Counted from the first letter of the stretch, positions 29,323 to 40,195 are shown. The stretch is 64,000 nt of DNA from Xenophilus sp. Marseille-Q4582 (GCF_916700565.1 NZ_CAKAKO010000006.1:806001-870000); one strand, 5' to 3'. Numbers and translations are program-made. Notes: generated from the letters alone by a model not told the origin.

Positions 29323-31620
29323 ATGAGCCACACGCTCTCCCCCGCTGAACAAGCCCTGCGCGATGCTGCGCGCGAATACCACCGCGCCGGCGTGCGCGGC
29401 AAGATCGCCGTCACTCCCACCAAGCCGCTGGTCAACCAGCGCGACCTGTCGCTGGCCTATTCGCCCGGCGTGGCCTATCCCTGCCTGGACATCCAGGCCG
29501 ACCCGAGCAAGGCCGCCGAATTCACGGCGCGCGGCAACCTGGTGGGCGTAGTGACCAACGGCACCGCCGTGCTGGGCCTGGGCGACATCGGCCCGCTGGC
29601 CGGCAAGCCCGTGATGGAAGGCAAGGGGTGCCTGTTCAAGAAGTTCGCCGGCATCGACGTGTTCGACATCGAACTGGCCGAGCGCGACCCCGACAAGCTG
29701 GTCGACATCATCGCGGCGCTGGAGCCCACGCTGGGCGGCATCAACCTCGAGGACATCAAGGCGCCCGAGTGCTTCTACATCGAGAAGAAGCTGCGCGAGC
29801 GCATGAACATTCCGGTCTTCCACGACGACCAGCACGGCACGGCCATCATCTCGGCCGCGGCGCTGCTCAACGGCCTGGAACTGGTGGGCAAGAAGATCGA
29901 AGACGTGAAGATCGCCGTCTCGGGCGCGGGCGCCGCGGCCATCGCCTGCCTCGACGTGATGGTCGGTCTGGGCGCAAAGACGGCCAACATCTTCGCCTGC
30001 GATTCCAAGGGCCTGATCTACGAAGGCCGCGCGGGCGGCTTCGACGAATCGAAGGCGCGCTACGCGCAGCCCGACACCGGCGCGCGCGCACTGGCCGACG
30101 TGGTCAAGGATGCCGACGTGTTCCTGGGTTGCTCGGCCCCCGGCGTGCTGACGGCCGAGATGGTCAAGACCATGGGCCCCAGCCCCATCATCCTGGCGCT
30201 GGCCAACCCCGAGCCCGAGATCCGCCCCGAGCTGGCCAAGGCCGTGCGGCCGGACTGCATCATCGCCACGGGCCGCTCGGACTATCCGAACCAGGTCAAC
30301 AACGTGCTGTGCTTCCCCTACATCTTCCGCGGCGCGCTCGATTGCGGCGCGACCAAGATCACGGAAGAGATGAAGCTGGCCTGCGTGCGCGAGATTGCCG
30401 ACCTGACCAAGGCCGACATCAGCGAGGAAGTGGCCACCGCCTACGCGGGCCAGGAACTGGTCTTCGGCCCCGACTACATCATTCCCAAGCCCTTCGATTC
30501 GCGCCTGATCCTGCGCATCGCGCCCGCCGTCGCCAAGGCGGCGGCCGCCTCCGGCGTGGCCACGCGGCCGATCGAGGACATGGACGCGTACCGCCAGCAG
30601 CTCACGCGCTTCGTCTACCAGACCGGCATGTTCATGCGCCCCGTCTTCAGCGCCGCCAAGATCGCGGCGAAGAAGCGCGTGGCCTACGCCGAAGGGGAGG
30701 ACGACCGCGTGCTGCGCGCCGCGCAACTGGCCGTCGACGAGGGGATCGCCTTCCCGATCCTCATCGGCCGCCCCGAGATCATCCAGATGCGCGTGAAGAA
30801 GGCCGGCCTGCGCCTGCGCCTGGGCGAGGAAGCGGAGATCGTCGACCCCGAGAACGATCCGCGCTTTCGCACGTACTGGGAGGCCTACCACAAGCTCATG
30901 GGCCGCCGCGGCATCACGCCCGAAGCCGCCAAGGCGATGGTGCGGCGCTCCAACACCACCATCGCTGCGCTGATGGTGCACCTGGGCGATGCCGACGCGA
31001 TGCTGTGCGGCCTGGTCGGCCGCTTCGACAGCCACCTGAAGATCCTCGACCAGCTGCTGGGCAGCAAGCGCAGCGCGCCGGGCTTCGCCGCGCTCAACGC
31101 GCTGACACTGGACCGCGGCACGCTCTTCATCGCCGACACGCACGTCAACGAAGACCCGAGCGCCGAGCTGCTCGCGCACATCGCCGTGATGGCGGCCGAG
31201 GAGGTGCGCCGCTTCGGCCTGCCGCCGAAGGTGGCCTTCCTCTCGCATTCCAACTTCGGCAGCTCGGAGCGGGCTTCGGCGCGCAAGATGCGCCTGGCGG
31301 CGGAGCTGTTCAAGCAGATGGCGCCGGACGTCGAATGCGACGGCGAGATGCACGGCGATTCGGCCTTGAGCGAGGACATCCGCCGCACGGCCATGCCCGA
31401 GACCACGCTCAGCGGCGAGGCCAACCTGCTGATCTGCCCGAACATCGACTCGGCCAACATCCTCTACAACGTGCTCAAGATGACGGGCGCGGGCGGGGTC
31501 ACGGTGGGCCCGATCATGCTGGGCGCCTCCAAGCCGGCCCATGTGCTGACCTCGTCGGCCACGATGCGCCGGGTGCTCAACATGACGGCGCTGGCCGTCG
31601 CGGACGCCAACATCCGCTGA
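29323..31620 (+). CDS. maeB: NADP-dependent malic enzyme, MaeB type with PTA-like domain
   Basis: 765 residues; oxidative decarboxylation of malate to pyruvate, supplying NADPH. The malic N-terminal domain carries the tyrosine loop [10 protein letters not shown] and lysine motif G-K-G-C-L-F-K-K. Metal ligands lie in [10 protein letters not shown] near 165-175, then the NADP-binding domain to about 420. The last 330 residues resemble phosphotransacetylase; in MaeB proteins this part has no PTA activity but binds acetyl-CoA as an effector. GAAGGAAGG lies just before the ATG. The 200-bp gap from glxR holds no gene. Confidence 0.97.
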   Translation: MSHTLSPAEQALRDAAREYHRAGVRGKIAVTPTKPLVNQRDLSLAYSPGVAYPCLDIQADPSKAAEFTARGNLVGVVTNGTAVLGLGDIGPLAGKPVMEGKGCLFKKFAGIDVFDIELAERDPDKLVDIIAALEPTLGGINLEDIKAPECFYIEKKLRERMNIPVFHDDQHGTAIISAAALLNGLELVGKKIEDVKIAVSGAGAAAIACLDVMVGLGAKTANIFACDSKGLIYEGRAGGFDESKARYAQPDTGARALADVVKDADVFLGCSAPGVLTAEMVKTMGPSPIILALANPEPEIRPELAKAVRPDCIIATGRSDYPNQVNNVLCFPYIFRGALDCGATKITEEMKLACVREIADLTKADISEEVATAYAGQELVFGPDYIIPKPFDSRLILRIAPAVAKAAAASGVATRPIEDMDAYRQQLTRFVYQTGMFMRPVFSAAKIAAKKRVAYAEGEDDRVLRAAQLAVDEGIAFPILIGRPEIIQMRVKKAGLRLRLGEEAEIVDPENDPRFRTYWEAYHKLMGRRGITPEAAKAMVRRSNTTIAALMVHLGDADAMLCGLVGRFDSHLKILDQLLGSKRSAPGFAALNALTLDRGTLFIADTHVNEDPSAELLAHIAVMAAEEVRRFGLPPKVAFLSHSNFGSSERASARKMRLAAELFKQMAPDVECDGEMHGDSALSEDIRRTAMPETTLSGEANLLICPNIDSANILYNVLKMTGAGGVTVGPIMLGASKPAHVLTSSATMRRVLNMTALAVADANIR

Positions 31621-31698
31621 GAGTGGCCGCGCCCCGGGCGCGGCACCTGCGTCCCTGGCCGCGCGGCCGGGGCGCCTTTCCTGCCAGGACCTTGCTTC

Positions 31699-32145
31699 AT
31701 GACCTCTGCCGAGACGCCCCGCCCCGACCGTGACGAACTGAACGCCTTCCTGCGCCGCGAATTCCCGCAGAACGACTGCCGCGTGGAGCGCGTGGGCGAG
31801 CGCGGCGCCACGGTGCGCAAGCCCATCAGCGTGGCCGACCTGCGGCCCGGCGGCACGGTCTCGGGGCCGACCATGATGGCGGTGGCCGACGTGGCGCTCT
31901 ACGTCGCGCTGCTCGGCGAGATCGGCATCGTGCCGCTGGCCGTGACCACCAGCCTGAACACCAACTTCCTGCGCAAGCCGGCGGCCGACCGTGACATCGT
32001 CGGCGTGTGCCGCCTGCTCAAGGTGGGCCGCACGCTGGCCATCGGCGAGGTCTTCCTGTACTCCGAAGGCCAGGACGAGCCCATCGCGCATGCGACGGGC
32101 ACCTATGCGATCCCGCCCGCGCGCGAGGCCGGCTTGGTGGCCTGA
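31699..32145 (+). CDS. Hotdog-fold thioesterase, PaaI-like
   Basis: 148 residues with a single hotdog domain: P-G-G-T-V-S-G-P-T-M-M-A-V-A-D-V-A-L-Y near 50-68, then T-T-S-L-N-T-N-F-L-R-K-P (about 86-97), the PaaI/YdiI layout. It likely hydrolyses an acyl-CoA. It starts 78 bp after maeB on the same strand and ends at the shared bidirectional terminator with fumC; whether it is in the maeB transcript is open. Confidence 0.88.
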   Translation: MTSAETPRPDRDELNAFLRREFPQNDCRVERVGERGATVRKPISVADLRPGGTVSGPTMMAVADVALYVALLGEIGIVPLAVTTSLNTNFLRKPAADRDIVGVCRLLKVGRTLAIGEVFLYSEGQDEPIAHATGTYAIPPAREAGLVA

Positions 32146-32167
32146 CCCGGAAGCGGAACCGGCACGA

Positions 32168-32191
32168 AAAAGGGGCCGCGGGGCCCCTTTT
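32168..32191. terminator. Bidirectional intrinsic terminator between thioesterase and fumC
   Basis: 10-bp stem AAAAGGGGCC / GGCCCCTTTT with loop GCGG. The A-run on one side and T-run on the other give a proper U-tract for both converging transcripts. Confidence 0.85.
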
Positions 32192-32213
32192 CTGCTTCGG
32201 CGTCGGCGGTGCC

Positions 32214-33608
<1,395 letters not shown>

Positions 33609-33738
33609 GGGCAAGGCCTGGATGCGGATGTCGTGAAAACCCGAGTATCCAACAAACGAGAAATATTCTCATTCTGTCGAGATCGCCGCCTCGCGCCCAT
33701 GCCGAAGGGCCGGCCTTCGACCGCCCGCGAGTACCGCT

Positions 33739-34698
33739 TCAGCGTTGCCATGCGGGCGGCCCGGCGCGCGACAGCAGGAGGCTGCCGCCGCCCAGCTTGA
33801 AGCGGATGGTGGGCGCGGTGAAGTCGCTGAGCGGTGCGCCCAAGGCGATCTCGCCGCTGCCGTGCAGCACGCATTCCTCACGCCGCAGGGCGATCTCGGT
33901 GTCGGTGCCTCCGTCGCCGGCATGCAGGCGCACCCACGTGCCGTAGGTGCTGACGTCCACCAGCACGCAGCGCCCGTTGCGCGACTCCAGCCGCGCGTGC
34001 ATGCGCGACACGCGGGGGTCGTTCACCACGAAATCGACGTCGCCCACGCGGCCCAGGTGGATGGGCAGCTGCCCGACGCCGAACAGGGAACGCATGTCCA
34101 GCCAGGCCAGCTCGATCTGGCCGAAATCCGAATCCGGCGCCGCGGCGGGCAGCGTCAGCAGCGGTGAAGGCCGGGTCAGCAGTTCGCTGGCTTCTTCCTG
34201 CCAGTCGATGCAATAGACCACAGGCGCGTCCTGCCGCCCGCGGATGTGGATGGCGCCCAGGTTGCGGTGCTCGGCATGCCCTTCGTGCAACTGGGCGATC
34301 ACGGTCTCGGTGGCCCAGATCTGCCGTGGCCCGGCCAGGTCGCTCAGGCGCGAGGCCACGTTGACCGCATCGCCGTAGGTGTCGCCGTCGACCTCCACCA
34401 CTTCGCCGCTGGCCACGCCGATCTGCAGTTCCATGCGCAGCGCCAACGGCCAGGACTGCAGCCGCTTGGCATGGCCGCGCTGCAGTTCCTGCACGGCCGC
34501 CACGGCGCCGGGGCCGCCGGGGAACACGGCCAGCACGCCATCGCCCAGGAGCTTGACCACGCGGCCACGGTGCGCCTCGCACACGCGGCCCACCCACTGG
34601 GTGATCTGCGTGACCGTGTCGGTCGCGCGCGCGTTGCCCATGGCTTCGAAGACCCGCGTGCTGCCGGTGAGGTCTGCAAAGACAACTGTGGTGGTCAT
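33739..34698 (-). CDS. Class III adenylate cyclase fused to an FHA domain
   Basis: 319 residues, no membrane segment. The cyclase domain at about 1-165 has every expected catalytic residue: metal-binding D9 (F-A-D-L-T-G-S-T) and D53 (L-G-D-G), ATP-specifying pair K49 and D106, and transition-state N113 and R117 (A-V-N-V-A-S-R). After a linker, an FHA domain (about 195-300) shows L-G-R (215-217), S231-x-x-H234 and S-T-Y-G-T. It probably makes cAMP as a homodimer under control of a phosphothreonine partner; the FHA ligand is unknown. ATG 34698 starts directly before the first strand. Its upstream gap (34699-34992, 294 bp) holds no clear gene. Confidence 0.9.
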   Translation of the reverse strand: MTTTVVFADLTGSTRVFEAMGNARATDTVTQITQWVGRVCEAHRGRVVKLLGDGVLAVFPGGPGAVAAVQELQRGHAKRLQSWPLALRMELQIGVASGEVVEVDGDTYGDAVNVASRLSDLAGPRQIWATETVIAQLHEGHAEHRNLGAIHIRGRQDAPVVYCIDWQEEASELLTRPSPLLTLPAAAPDSDFGQIELAWLDMRSLFGVGQLPIHLGRVGDVDFVVNDPRVSRMHARLESRNGRCVLVDVSTYGTWVRLHAGDGGTDTEIALRREECVLHGSGEIALGAPLSDFTAPTIRFKLGGGSLLLSRAGPPAWQR

Positions 34699-34992
34699 TC
34701 CCGTGCGCGCGCCCTTTGGATTGATTATTGCAAACGCGTTTGTGGTGTTGATTGCGCGCAACGCCCGCAAGGCCGGTCGCGCCGCGCCGCCGTCGCAGCC
34801 CGGTCATGCATTTGCGGTATTGGCAACAGCTTGGCAGACCTAGAACCAAGGTATCCATTCTGCGCCGGCCTCGGCGAAAAACGAGCCAGAGTGTTGTTCT
34901 GACACAAGAAATTCGCACGTCCGACTTGCCGCTGTCGAATGGGGGACTTATCGTGAGAAACATTCAAAAACATTTACTCCGTCTCCGGCACC

Positions 34993-35334
34993 ATGGTTTC
35001 GCGCAGCAGTTTGTTACGTCTTCTTGCCTTTGGCCGGGCCGCCGAAGCGACGAGCGAGCGTGACCGGCTGGGCATGGAGCGCGTGCGGGCCCGGATGCTG
35101 CAGTTGCTGGCGCGCCACGAGGGCGCCGCCTTCTACCGCGTGGCCGAGCGCATCCGCTACGCGGATGAAATGGAAAGCCTCTGGTACCTGCGCCAGGACC
35201 TGATGGCCGCGCTGAGCGAGGTGCATGGCGAGGTGGCCGCCCGCGACGCCGTGGAACCGCTGCATGCGCTGTTCAAGGGCCTGCTGCCGGCCGCCCTGAC
35301 GGCCGCGCCGGCCCGGCCTCGGGTGCCGTCCTGA
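34993..35334 (+). CDS. Small helical protein of unknown function
   Basis: 113 residues, mainly alpha-helical by composition, with charged heptads (R-V-R-A-R-M-L-Q-L-L-A-R-H-E near 29-42, M-E-S-L-W-Y-L-R-Q-D-L-M-A-A-L near 60-74) and a Pro/Ala-rich tail. No signal peptide, membrane segment or recognised motif. Divergent from the cyclase-FHA gene. GC3 is high as in neighbouring genes, supporting real coding. Alternative starts exist; no strong ribosome site before the ATG. Confidence 0.6.
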   Translation: MVSRSSLLRLLAFGRAAEATSERDRLGMERVRARMLQLLARHEGAAFYRVAERIRYADEMESLWYLRQDLMAALSEVHGEVAARDAVEPLHALFKGLLPAALTAAPARPRVPS

Positions 35335-35443
35335 TCGGCATCGCGGCCGCGCTCATGCAGCGGCCACGCCGCGGGTGCGGCGGGGGGCGGAGCCCGCAGG
35401 CCGGTTCGCCGCCAGGCGGCGCGGTGCTGCTTCCTTGTTCAGT

Positions 35444-36436
35444 TCAATGCGAGTGCCCGTGGCCATGGCCGTGCTCGTGGCCATGGGCAGGGCCGTGGCC
35501 GTGCGCATGCCCGGCAGCCGCGGCATGGCCCCAGACCATGAACACCTCGCGCTCCTGCCGGGCCATTTCCACGGTCGCGCCCACGGGCAGCAGCACCTTG
35601 GTCGGCACGTGGCCGAAAGGCAGGCCGGTGAGCAGCGGCACCTTGAGCTGGGTGCGCAGGCGGTCGACGACGGTCTGTAGCTTGAAGCCGCGGTCGTGCG
35701 GCACGGCGCGGAAATTGGTGAACTGGCCCAGCACGATGGCCCGCTGGCGGCCCAGCACGCCAGCCAGGCGCAACTGCTCCAGCATGCGCTCCAGGCGGTA
35801 CGGGTGCTCGCCCACGTCCTCGAGGAAGAGCACGCCCTTGTCGATCTGCGGGAAGTACGGCGTGCCGAGCAGGCTGCTCAGCACGCACAGGTTGCCGCCC
35901 CACAGCGTGGCGCCACGTACGGGCTTGAGGGCCACCTCGGCGTCGCGCGCGGGCAGGCGCCAGCCGGTGCCCTCGCCCTGGCCATGCAGCAGGTCGTCGA
36001 AGCAGGCTTCCATGATGTCGTCGGGGCCGGCTTCGGCCCCGAAGTCCTCGCCCAGGGCCGGCCCGGCCCAGGTGACGGCGCCGGTCCTGGCCAGCACGGC
36101 CAGCTGGAAGGCCGTGAAATCGCTCAGGCCCACGAAGGCCGTGCCCCGGTCCACGGCCCGGGCGATGGCCTTGTACGGCAGGCGGTCCAGGATGCGCGTG
36201 AGGCCGTAGCCGCCGCGGGAGATCAGTGCCACATCGGCCCCGCTGGCGGCTGCGCGCGAGATGGCGGCCAGCCGCGTCTCGTCGTCGCCCGCGAAGCGCT
36301 GGTGGCTCTTGAGCGCCGCCTCGTCGATGTGCACGTCGTGGCCCAGCGCCTGGAGGCGCGCCACGCCGCGGCGGAAGGCCGCCTTGTCGCGCACCGCGCC
36401 GGAGGGGGAATAGATGTAGATGTTCTTGCTGTTCAC
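35444..36436 (-). CDS. ldcA: LD-carboxypeptidase (peptidase S66) with histidine-rich C-tail
   Basis: 330 residues. Cytoplasmic serine peptidase of the LdcA/MccF group that removes the terminal D-alanine from muropeptide tetrapeptides during cell-wall recycling. Catalytic triad by alignment of motifs: S105 (V-G-L-S-D-F-T), E206 (L-F-L-E-D-V-G-E) and H276 (P-F-G-H-V-P-T). Start is GTG 36436, giving the family's opening strand (I-Y-I-Y-S-P-S-G-A). The last 27 residues (304-330) carry 11 histidines in H-G-H and A-H-G-H repeats, absent from ordinary LdcA and likely metal-binding. tadA lies 31 bp upstream on the same strand. Confidence 0.92.
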   Translation of the reverse strand: MNSKNIYIYSPSGAVRDKAAFRRGVARLQALGHDVHIDEAALKSHQRFAGDDETRLAAISRAAASGADVALISRGGYGLTRILDRLPYKAIARAVDRGTAFVGLSDFTAFQLAVLARTGAVTWAGPALGEDFGAEAGPDDIMEACFDDLLHGQGEGTGWRLPARDAEVALKPVRGATLWGGNLCVLSSLLGTPYFPQIDKGVLFLEDVGEHPYRLERMLEQLRLAGVLGRQRAIVLGQFTNFRAVPHDRGFKLQTVVDRLRTQLKVPLLTGLPFGHVPTKVLLPVGATVEMARQEREVFMVWGHAAAAGHAHGHGPAHGHEHGHGHGHSH

Positions 36437-36467
36437 GGGCGGCAGTATCCCATCGCAGCGCGGGCGC

Positions 36468-37601
36468 TCAGCGCGGCGCGGGCGCGCCGAGCGCCTGCGC
36501 CAGGGCGGCCAGGCCCTCGGGCGTGAGCTGCACCGTCGCCGCCGGCTGCGCCGGGCCCCAGGCGCGCAGCGCGGCGCGGTGGCCGGCGTCGGGGAAGGGC
36601 GCGTCCAGCCAGGCGGGCGCGGGCCCGTCGCGCCAGGCATCCGGCGGCAGCGGCAGCCAGGGCGCGGCGCGCCCCGAGCGCTCGGCCAGCGCGTGGACCA
36701 CGGCGGCCATGGAAGGCGGCGCCACGACCTCGACCGCGCCGACCGCCAGGGCCCGCAGCCATTCGTCCAGCACCTGCGCATGCCAGGCCGGCGACAGGAG
36801 CGTGCCCTTCTTCGGCTTGTCGCTGCGGCCATGGCCGATCAGGTCGGGCACGAGCAGGCGGCGTCCGCCCGCCAGCGGCCACAGGGCGCGGTACAGCTCG
36901 CCCCACTGGCCGGGCCCGTGCAGGCCCAGCAGCGCCGGCGCCCCGGGCCCCGCCGGCTGTCCGTTGTCCAGCCAGGCCAGGCGCAGGCCGGCCAGCGCCG
37001 GCAGCTCGGCGGTCCACTGCAAGGCGGCAGGGGGCGGATAGGCCTCGAAGCGCGCGGCCGGCGTTCGCAGCGCGTCGTCGCGCAGCGGCTGCGCCAGCGC
37101 GCGGGCCTGTGCACGCCGGGCCCGGAAGAAGGCCTGCAGCGGCCGCGCGCATGCCTCCCCCAGCACGCCGCCGCGCACGCGGGTGTGGTGGTTCAGGGCC
37201 GGCTGCGCGAACAGGTCCACCACGGAGCCGGCCGCGCCGGTGCGCGGGTCGGCCGCGCCGAACACCACGCGCGCCAGCCGCGCCTGCAGCAAGGCGCCGG
37301 CGCACATGGGGCAAGGCTCCAGCGTCACGAACAGCTCGCAGCCCTCGAGCCGGTAGTTGCCCAGCGCCGCGGCCGCCGCGCGCAAGGCGTTGATCTCGGC
37401 ATGGCCGCTCGGATCATGCGCGGCCACCGGGTTGTTGCGGCCGGTGGCCAGCAGCTGCCCCTGGCGCACGACCACCGCGCCGACGGGCACCTCGCCGGCC
37501 TCGGCGGCGGCCTGCGCCTGCGCCAGCGCAAGGCGCATCCAGTGCACATCGTCGGGCGGCGCGGCCGACGCGGGCGCGGCGGAAGACGAAGGAGGGACCA
37601 T
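36468..37601 (-). CDS. tadA: TadA tRNA adenosine deaminase fused to an alpha/beta-hydrolase-like domain
   Basis: 377 residues. The first 170 form a complete TadA, which converts A34 to inosine in tRNA-Arg(ACG). Zinc ligands are H67, C97 and C100, the catalytic proton carrier is E69 (H-A-E-I), and L-E-P-C-P-M-C is intact. Residues about 175-377 look like an alpha/beta hydrolase: oxyanion segment L-L-G-L-H-G-P-G, P-D-L-I-G-H-G-R-S-D-K-P, and a late P-D-A-G-H. The nucleophile elbow is P-P-S-M-A instead of G-x-S-x-G, so activity is doubtful. ATG 37601 gives a short Ser/Ala/Pro leader. The reading frame is continuous through the join. Confidence 0.88.
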   Translation of the reverse strand: MVPPSSSAAPASAAPPDDVHWMRLALAQAQAAAEAGEVPVGAVVVRQGQLLATGRNNPVAAHDPSGHAEINALRAAAAALGNYRLEGCELFVTLEPCPMCAGALLQARLARVVFGAADPRTGAAGSVVDLFAQPALNHHTRVRGGVLGEACARPLQAFFRARRAQARALAQPLRDDALRTPAARFEAYPPPAALQWTAELPALAGLRLAWLDNGQPAGPGAPALLGLHGPGQWGELYRALWPLAGGRRLLVPDLIGHGRSDKPKKGTLLSPAWHAQVLDEWLRALAVGAVEVVAPPSMAAVVHALAERSGRAAPWLPLPPDAWRDGPAPAWLDAPFPDAGHRAALRAWGPAQPAATVQLTPEGLAALAQALGAPAPR

Positions 37602-37660
37602 CGCCGAATTGTCGGCCACGCGCCGGGGCCGCAGCCGGCGCTCCACAATGGCGTGCAGCC

Positions 37661-38767
37661 ATGCCCTCTTCCCTTCCGAACGCCCGCCAGGATTCTCTGT
37701 TCGACGATCCGCTGCCGCTGCCCGCCGAGGCACCGGCGCCCTCGCCCGCAGCGCCCGCAGCGCCGGCCGTGCCGGCCCCGCCGCGCACGCGCCGGCCCCG
37801 CGCCACGCCGGTCGCGCCCGCCCAGGCCGACCCGGCCGCCGCGGCGCTGGCCGAGCGCCTGCCGCCGCGCCTGCACCTGGGCACCTCGTCCTGGCATTTC
37901 CCGGGCTGGCAGGGCCTGGTGTGGGAAGGCGCGCATGCGCAGCCCACGCTCTCCAGGCAGGGGCTGGCCGCCTATGCGCAGCATCCGCTCCTGCGCTGCG
38001 TCAGCCTGGACCGCGCCTTCTACCGGCCGCTCACGGCCAGCCAGTACGCCCACTACGCGGCACAAGTGCCGCCCGGCTTCCGCTTCGTGGTGAAAGGGCC
38101 CAGCCTGGTCTGCGATGCCCTGGTGCGCGACGAGGATGGGCGGGGCATGCAGCCCAACCCGGCCTTCCTGGACCCGGCCCTGGCCATCGACACCTTCGTG
38201 CGCCCGGCGCTGGAAGGCCTGGGCGAGCGGCTGGGCGCGCTGGTGTTCCAGATCAGCCCGCTGCCGGCCGGCTTGCTGGGCGACGTCGACGGCCTGCTGC
38301 AGCGGCTGCGCGCGCTGCTGCAGGCCCTGCTGCCGCTGCGGCCTGCGGCGCCCGACGCCGTGGTGGCGGTGGAAGTGCGGGATGCGGCCTGGCTCACGCC
38401 CGATTTCGTGCGCGTGCTGCGCGCATGCGGCGCCACCTACGGCCTGGGCCTGCATCCGCGGCTGCCGCCGATCGCGCAGCAGCTGCCCCTGCTGCGCGCA
38501 CTGTGGCCCGGCCCGCTGGTGTGCCGCTGGAACCTGCACCGGCGCCACGGCGCGTACGGCTACGAAGGCGCCAAGGGCCTGTACGAACCCTTCGACCGGC
38601 TGGTGGACCCCGACCCCGAGACGCGCGGCTTCCTGGCACGCGTGGCCGGCGCGACGGCCGCCGCCGGGCACCCGGCCTATGTCTGCATCAACAACAAGGC
38701 CGAAGGCAGCGCGCCGCTGAGCGTGCGCGCGCTGGCCGAAGAGCTGGTGCGGCAGCGCGCAGGCTGA
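37661..38767 (+). CDS. DUF72 (YecE-like) protein
   Basis: 368 residues. A Pro/Ala-rich N-terminal stretch of about 60 residues precedes a TIM-barrel-like DUF72 domain: L-H-L-G-T-S-S-W-H-F-P-G-W (71-83), V-K-G-P-S-L-V, V-A-V-E-V-R-D-A-A-W-L, and C-I-N-N-K-A-E-G-S-A near 340. The biochemical role of the family is unknown. Divergent from tadA, 59 bp apart. The Ala/Pro leader may be overstated if a later start is used. Confidence 0.87.
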   Translation: MPSSLPNARQDSLFDDPLPLPAEAPAPSPAAPAAPAVPAPPRTRRPRATPVAPAQADPAAAALAERLPPRLHLGTSSWHFPGWQGLVWEGAHAQPTLSRQGLAAYAQHPLLRCVSLDRAFYRPLTASQYAHYAAQVPPGFRFVVKGPSLVCDALVRDEDGRGMQPNPAFLDPALAIDTFVRPALEGLGERLGALVFQISPLPAGLLGDVDGLLQRLRALLQALLPLRPAAPDAVVAVEVRDAAWLTPDFVRVLRACGATYGLGLHPRLPPIAQQLPLLRALWPGPLVCRWNLHRRHGAYGYEGAKGLYEPFDRLVDPDPETRGFLARVAGATAAAGHPAYVCINNKAEGSAPLSVRALAEELVRQRAG

Positions 38768-38799
38768 GCCCCGGCGCGCCTGCGGCCCCTGGAATGCCG

Positions 38800-38835
38800 C
38801 GGCCCCGGCGCCGCGACATGCAGCGGCCGGGGCCG
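38800..38835. terminator. GC-rich hairpin between convergent DUF72 and MHS transporter genes
   Basis: Perfect 10-bp arms CGGCCCCGGC / GCCGGGGCCG with a 16-nt loop, midway in a 93-bp convergent gap. No T-run, so any termination would be weak or factor-assisted. Confidence 0.4.
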
Positions 38836-38860
38836 GCGGGGAGCCTGCCCAGGAAGTGGA

Positions 38861-40195
38861 TCAGTCGTCCCGCGTCTCCAGCGCGCGGTTCAGCATGAGC
38901 GCCGCCAGCGTGCAGGCCGCGCCCGAAAGCAGGTAGACGCTGACGTAGCCCAGCCCGAAATGGGCCGACAGCCCCAGCGCCACCAGCGGCGCGAAAGCGG
39001 CCCCCACCAGCCAGGCGATGTCGGAGGTGAGCGCCGCGCCGGTGTAGCGGTAGCGCGGCGCGAAGTTGGAGGTGACCGTGCCCGACGCCTGGCCATAGGA
39101 CAGGCCCAGCAGCACGAAGCCCAGCAGGATGAACACGTCCTGGCCCAGGTTGCCGCCGTCCAGCAGCGTGGGGGCGAAGCCGCTGAACACGGCGATCATG
39201 GCGGCCAGGGTGCCCAGGGTGCGGCGGCGGCCATAGCGGTCGGCCAGCCAGCCCGAGGCGACGATGGCGCCCGCGCACAGGAAGCCCCCCACGATCTGGA
39301 TCAGCAGGAAGCCGGTGATGGACTGCTGCGAGAACAGCTGGATCCAGGACAGCGGGAACACCGTCACCAGGTGGAACAGCGCATAGCTGGCCAGCGCGGC
39401 GAAGGCGCCGATGAACACGTTGTAGCCCTGGTTGCCCAGCAGCTCGCGCGTGCTCACGGGCTCCAGTTCACGCTGGGTCAGCAGGTCCTCGTACTCCTGC
39501 GCCGCCACCAGGCGCAGCCGCGCGAACAGGGCCACGACGTTGATGGCGAAGGCGACGAAGAAGGGATAGCGCCAGCCCCAGTCGAGGAAGTCCTCCGGCG
39601 ACAGGCTGGCGTACAGGTAGGCGAACAGGGCGCTGGCCAGGATGAAGCCCACGGGCGCGCCCAGCTGGCCCACCATCGAGTAGAAGCCGCGGCGGCCTTC
39701 GGGCGCATTCATCGCGAGCAGCGAAGGCAGCCCGTCCCACGAAGCGCCGAGCGCCAGCCCCTGGCCCAGGCGGAACAGCGCCAGCAGCCAGACGGCGACC
39801 ATGCCGAGGCTCTGGTAGCCCGGCAGGAAGGCCATGCCGGCCGTGCAGCTGCCCAGCAGGAAGAGCGCCAGGGTGAGCTTGGTGGCCCGGCCCCAGCGCC
39901 GCTGGATGGCCATGGACAGCACCGTGCCCACCGGCCGGGCGATGAAGGCCAGCGCGAAGATCGCGAAGGACCACAGCGTGCCGTTCAGGCGCTGCTCCAG
40001 CGGAAAGAACACCGCCGGGAAGACCAGCACCGCGGCAATGCCGAAGACGAAGAAATCGAAGTACTCGGAAGTGCGACCGATGACCACGCCGACGGCGATG
40101 TCGCCGGGAGCGACATGGTGTTCGCTCTCCGGCGCCCGCGCGCCATGGGGATCCAGGGAGGCGCCGTGGGGGGCAGCGTAGCTGATGCTCGACAT
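38861..40195 (-). CDS. MFS transporter, metabolite:H+ symporter (MHS) group
   Basis: 444 residues with 12 membrane segments. MHS features: a first helix with G-R-T-S-E-Y-F-D-F-F-V-F-G, I-A-R-P-V-G in helix 3 (F-A-L-A-F-I-A-R-P-V-G-T-V), the L-G-A-S-W-D-G segment, and W-G-W-R-Y-P-F-F after helix 6. Members import organic acids, betaines or sugar acids; substrate not predictable here. AGGAGA lies 10 nt before the ATG. It is divergent from the cyo operon, sharing a 202-bp upstream region. Confidence 0.9.
   Translation of the reverse strand: MSSISYAAPHGASLDPHGARAPESEHHVAPGDIAVGVVIGRTSEYFDFFVFGIAAVLVFPAVFFPLEQRLNGTLWSFAIFALAFIARPVGTVLSMAIQRRWGRATKLTLALFLLGSCTAGMAFLPGYQSLGMVAVWLLALFRLGQGLALGASWDGLPSLLAMNAPEGRRGFYSMVGQLGAPVGFILASALFAYLYASLSPEDFLDWGWRYPFFVAFAINVVALFARLRLVAAQEYEDLLTQRELEPVSTRELLGNQGYNVFIGAFAALASYALFHLVTVFPLSWIQLFSQQSITGFLLIQIVGGFLCAGAIVASGWLADRYGRRRTLGTLAAMIAVFSGFAPTLLDGGNLGQDVFILLGFVLLGLSYGQASGTVTSNFAPRYRYTGAALTSDIAWLVGAAFAPLVALGLSAHFGLGYVSVYLLSGAACTLAALMLNRALETRDD

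Noticed and set aside
32007-32145. A second frame overlapping the thioesterase
   Set aside because: Open only through GC bias; the PaaI-like frame carries the motifs.
34699-34992. Possible small gene in the 294-bp gap between the cyclase-FHA gene and the helical protein
   Set aside because: A GTG with GGGGG upstream at about 34951 opens a frame that overlaps the next gene in another frame and has no protein-like pattern.
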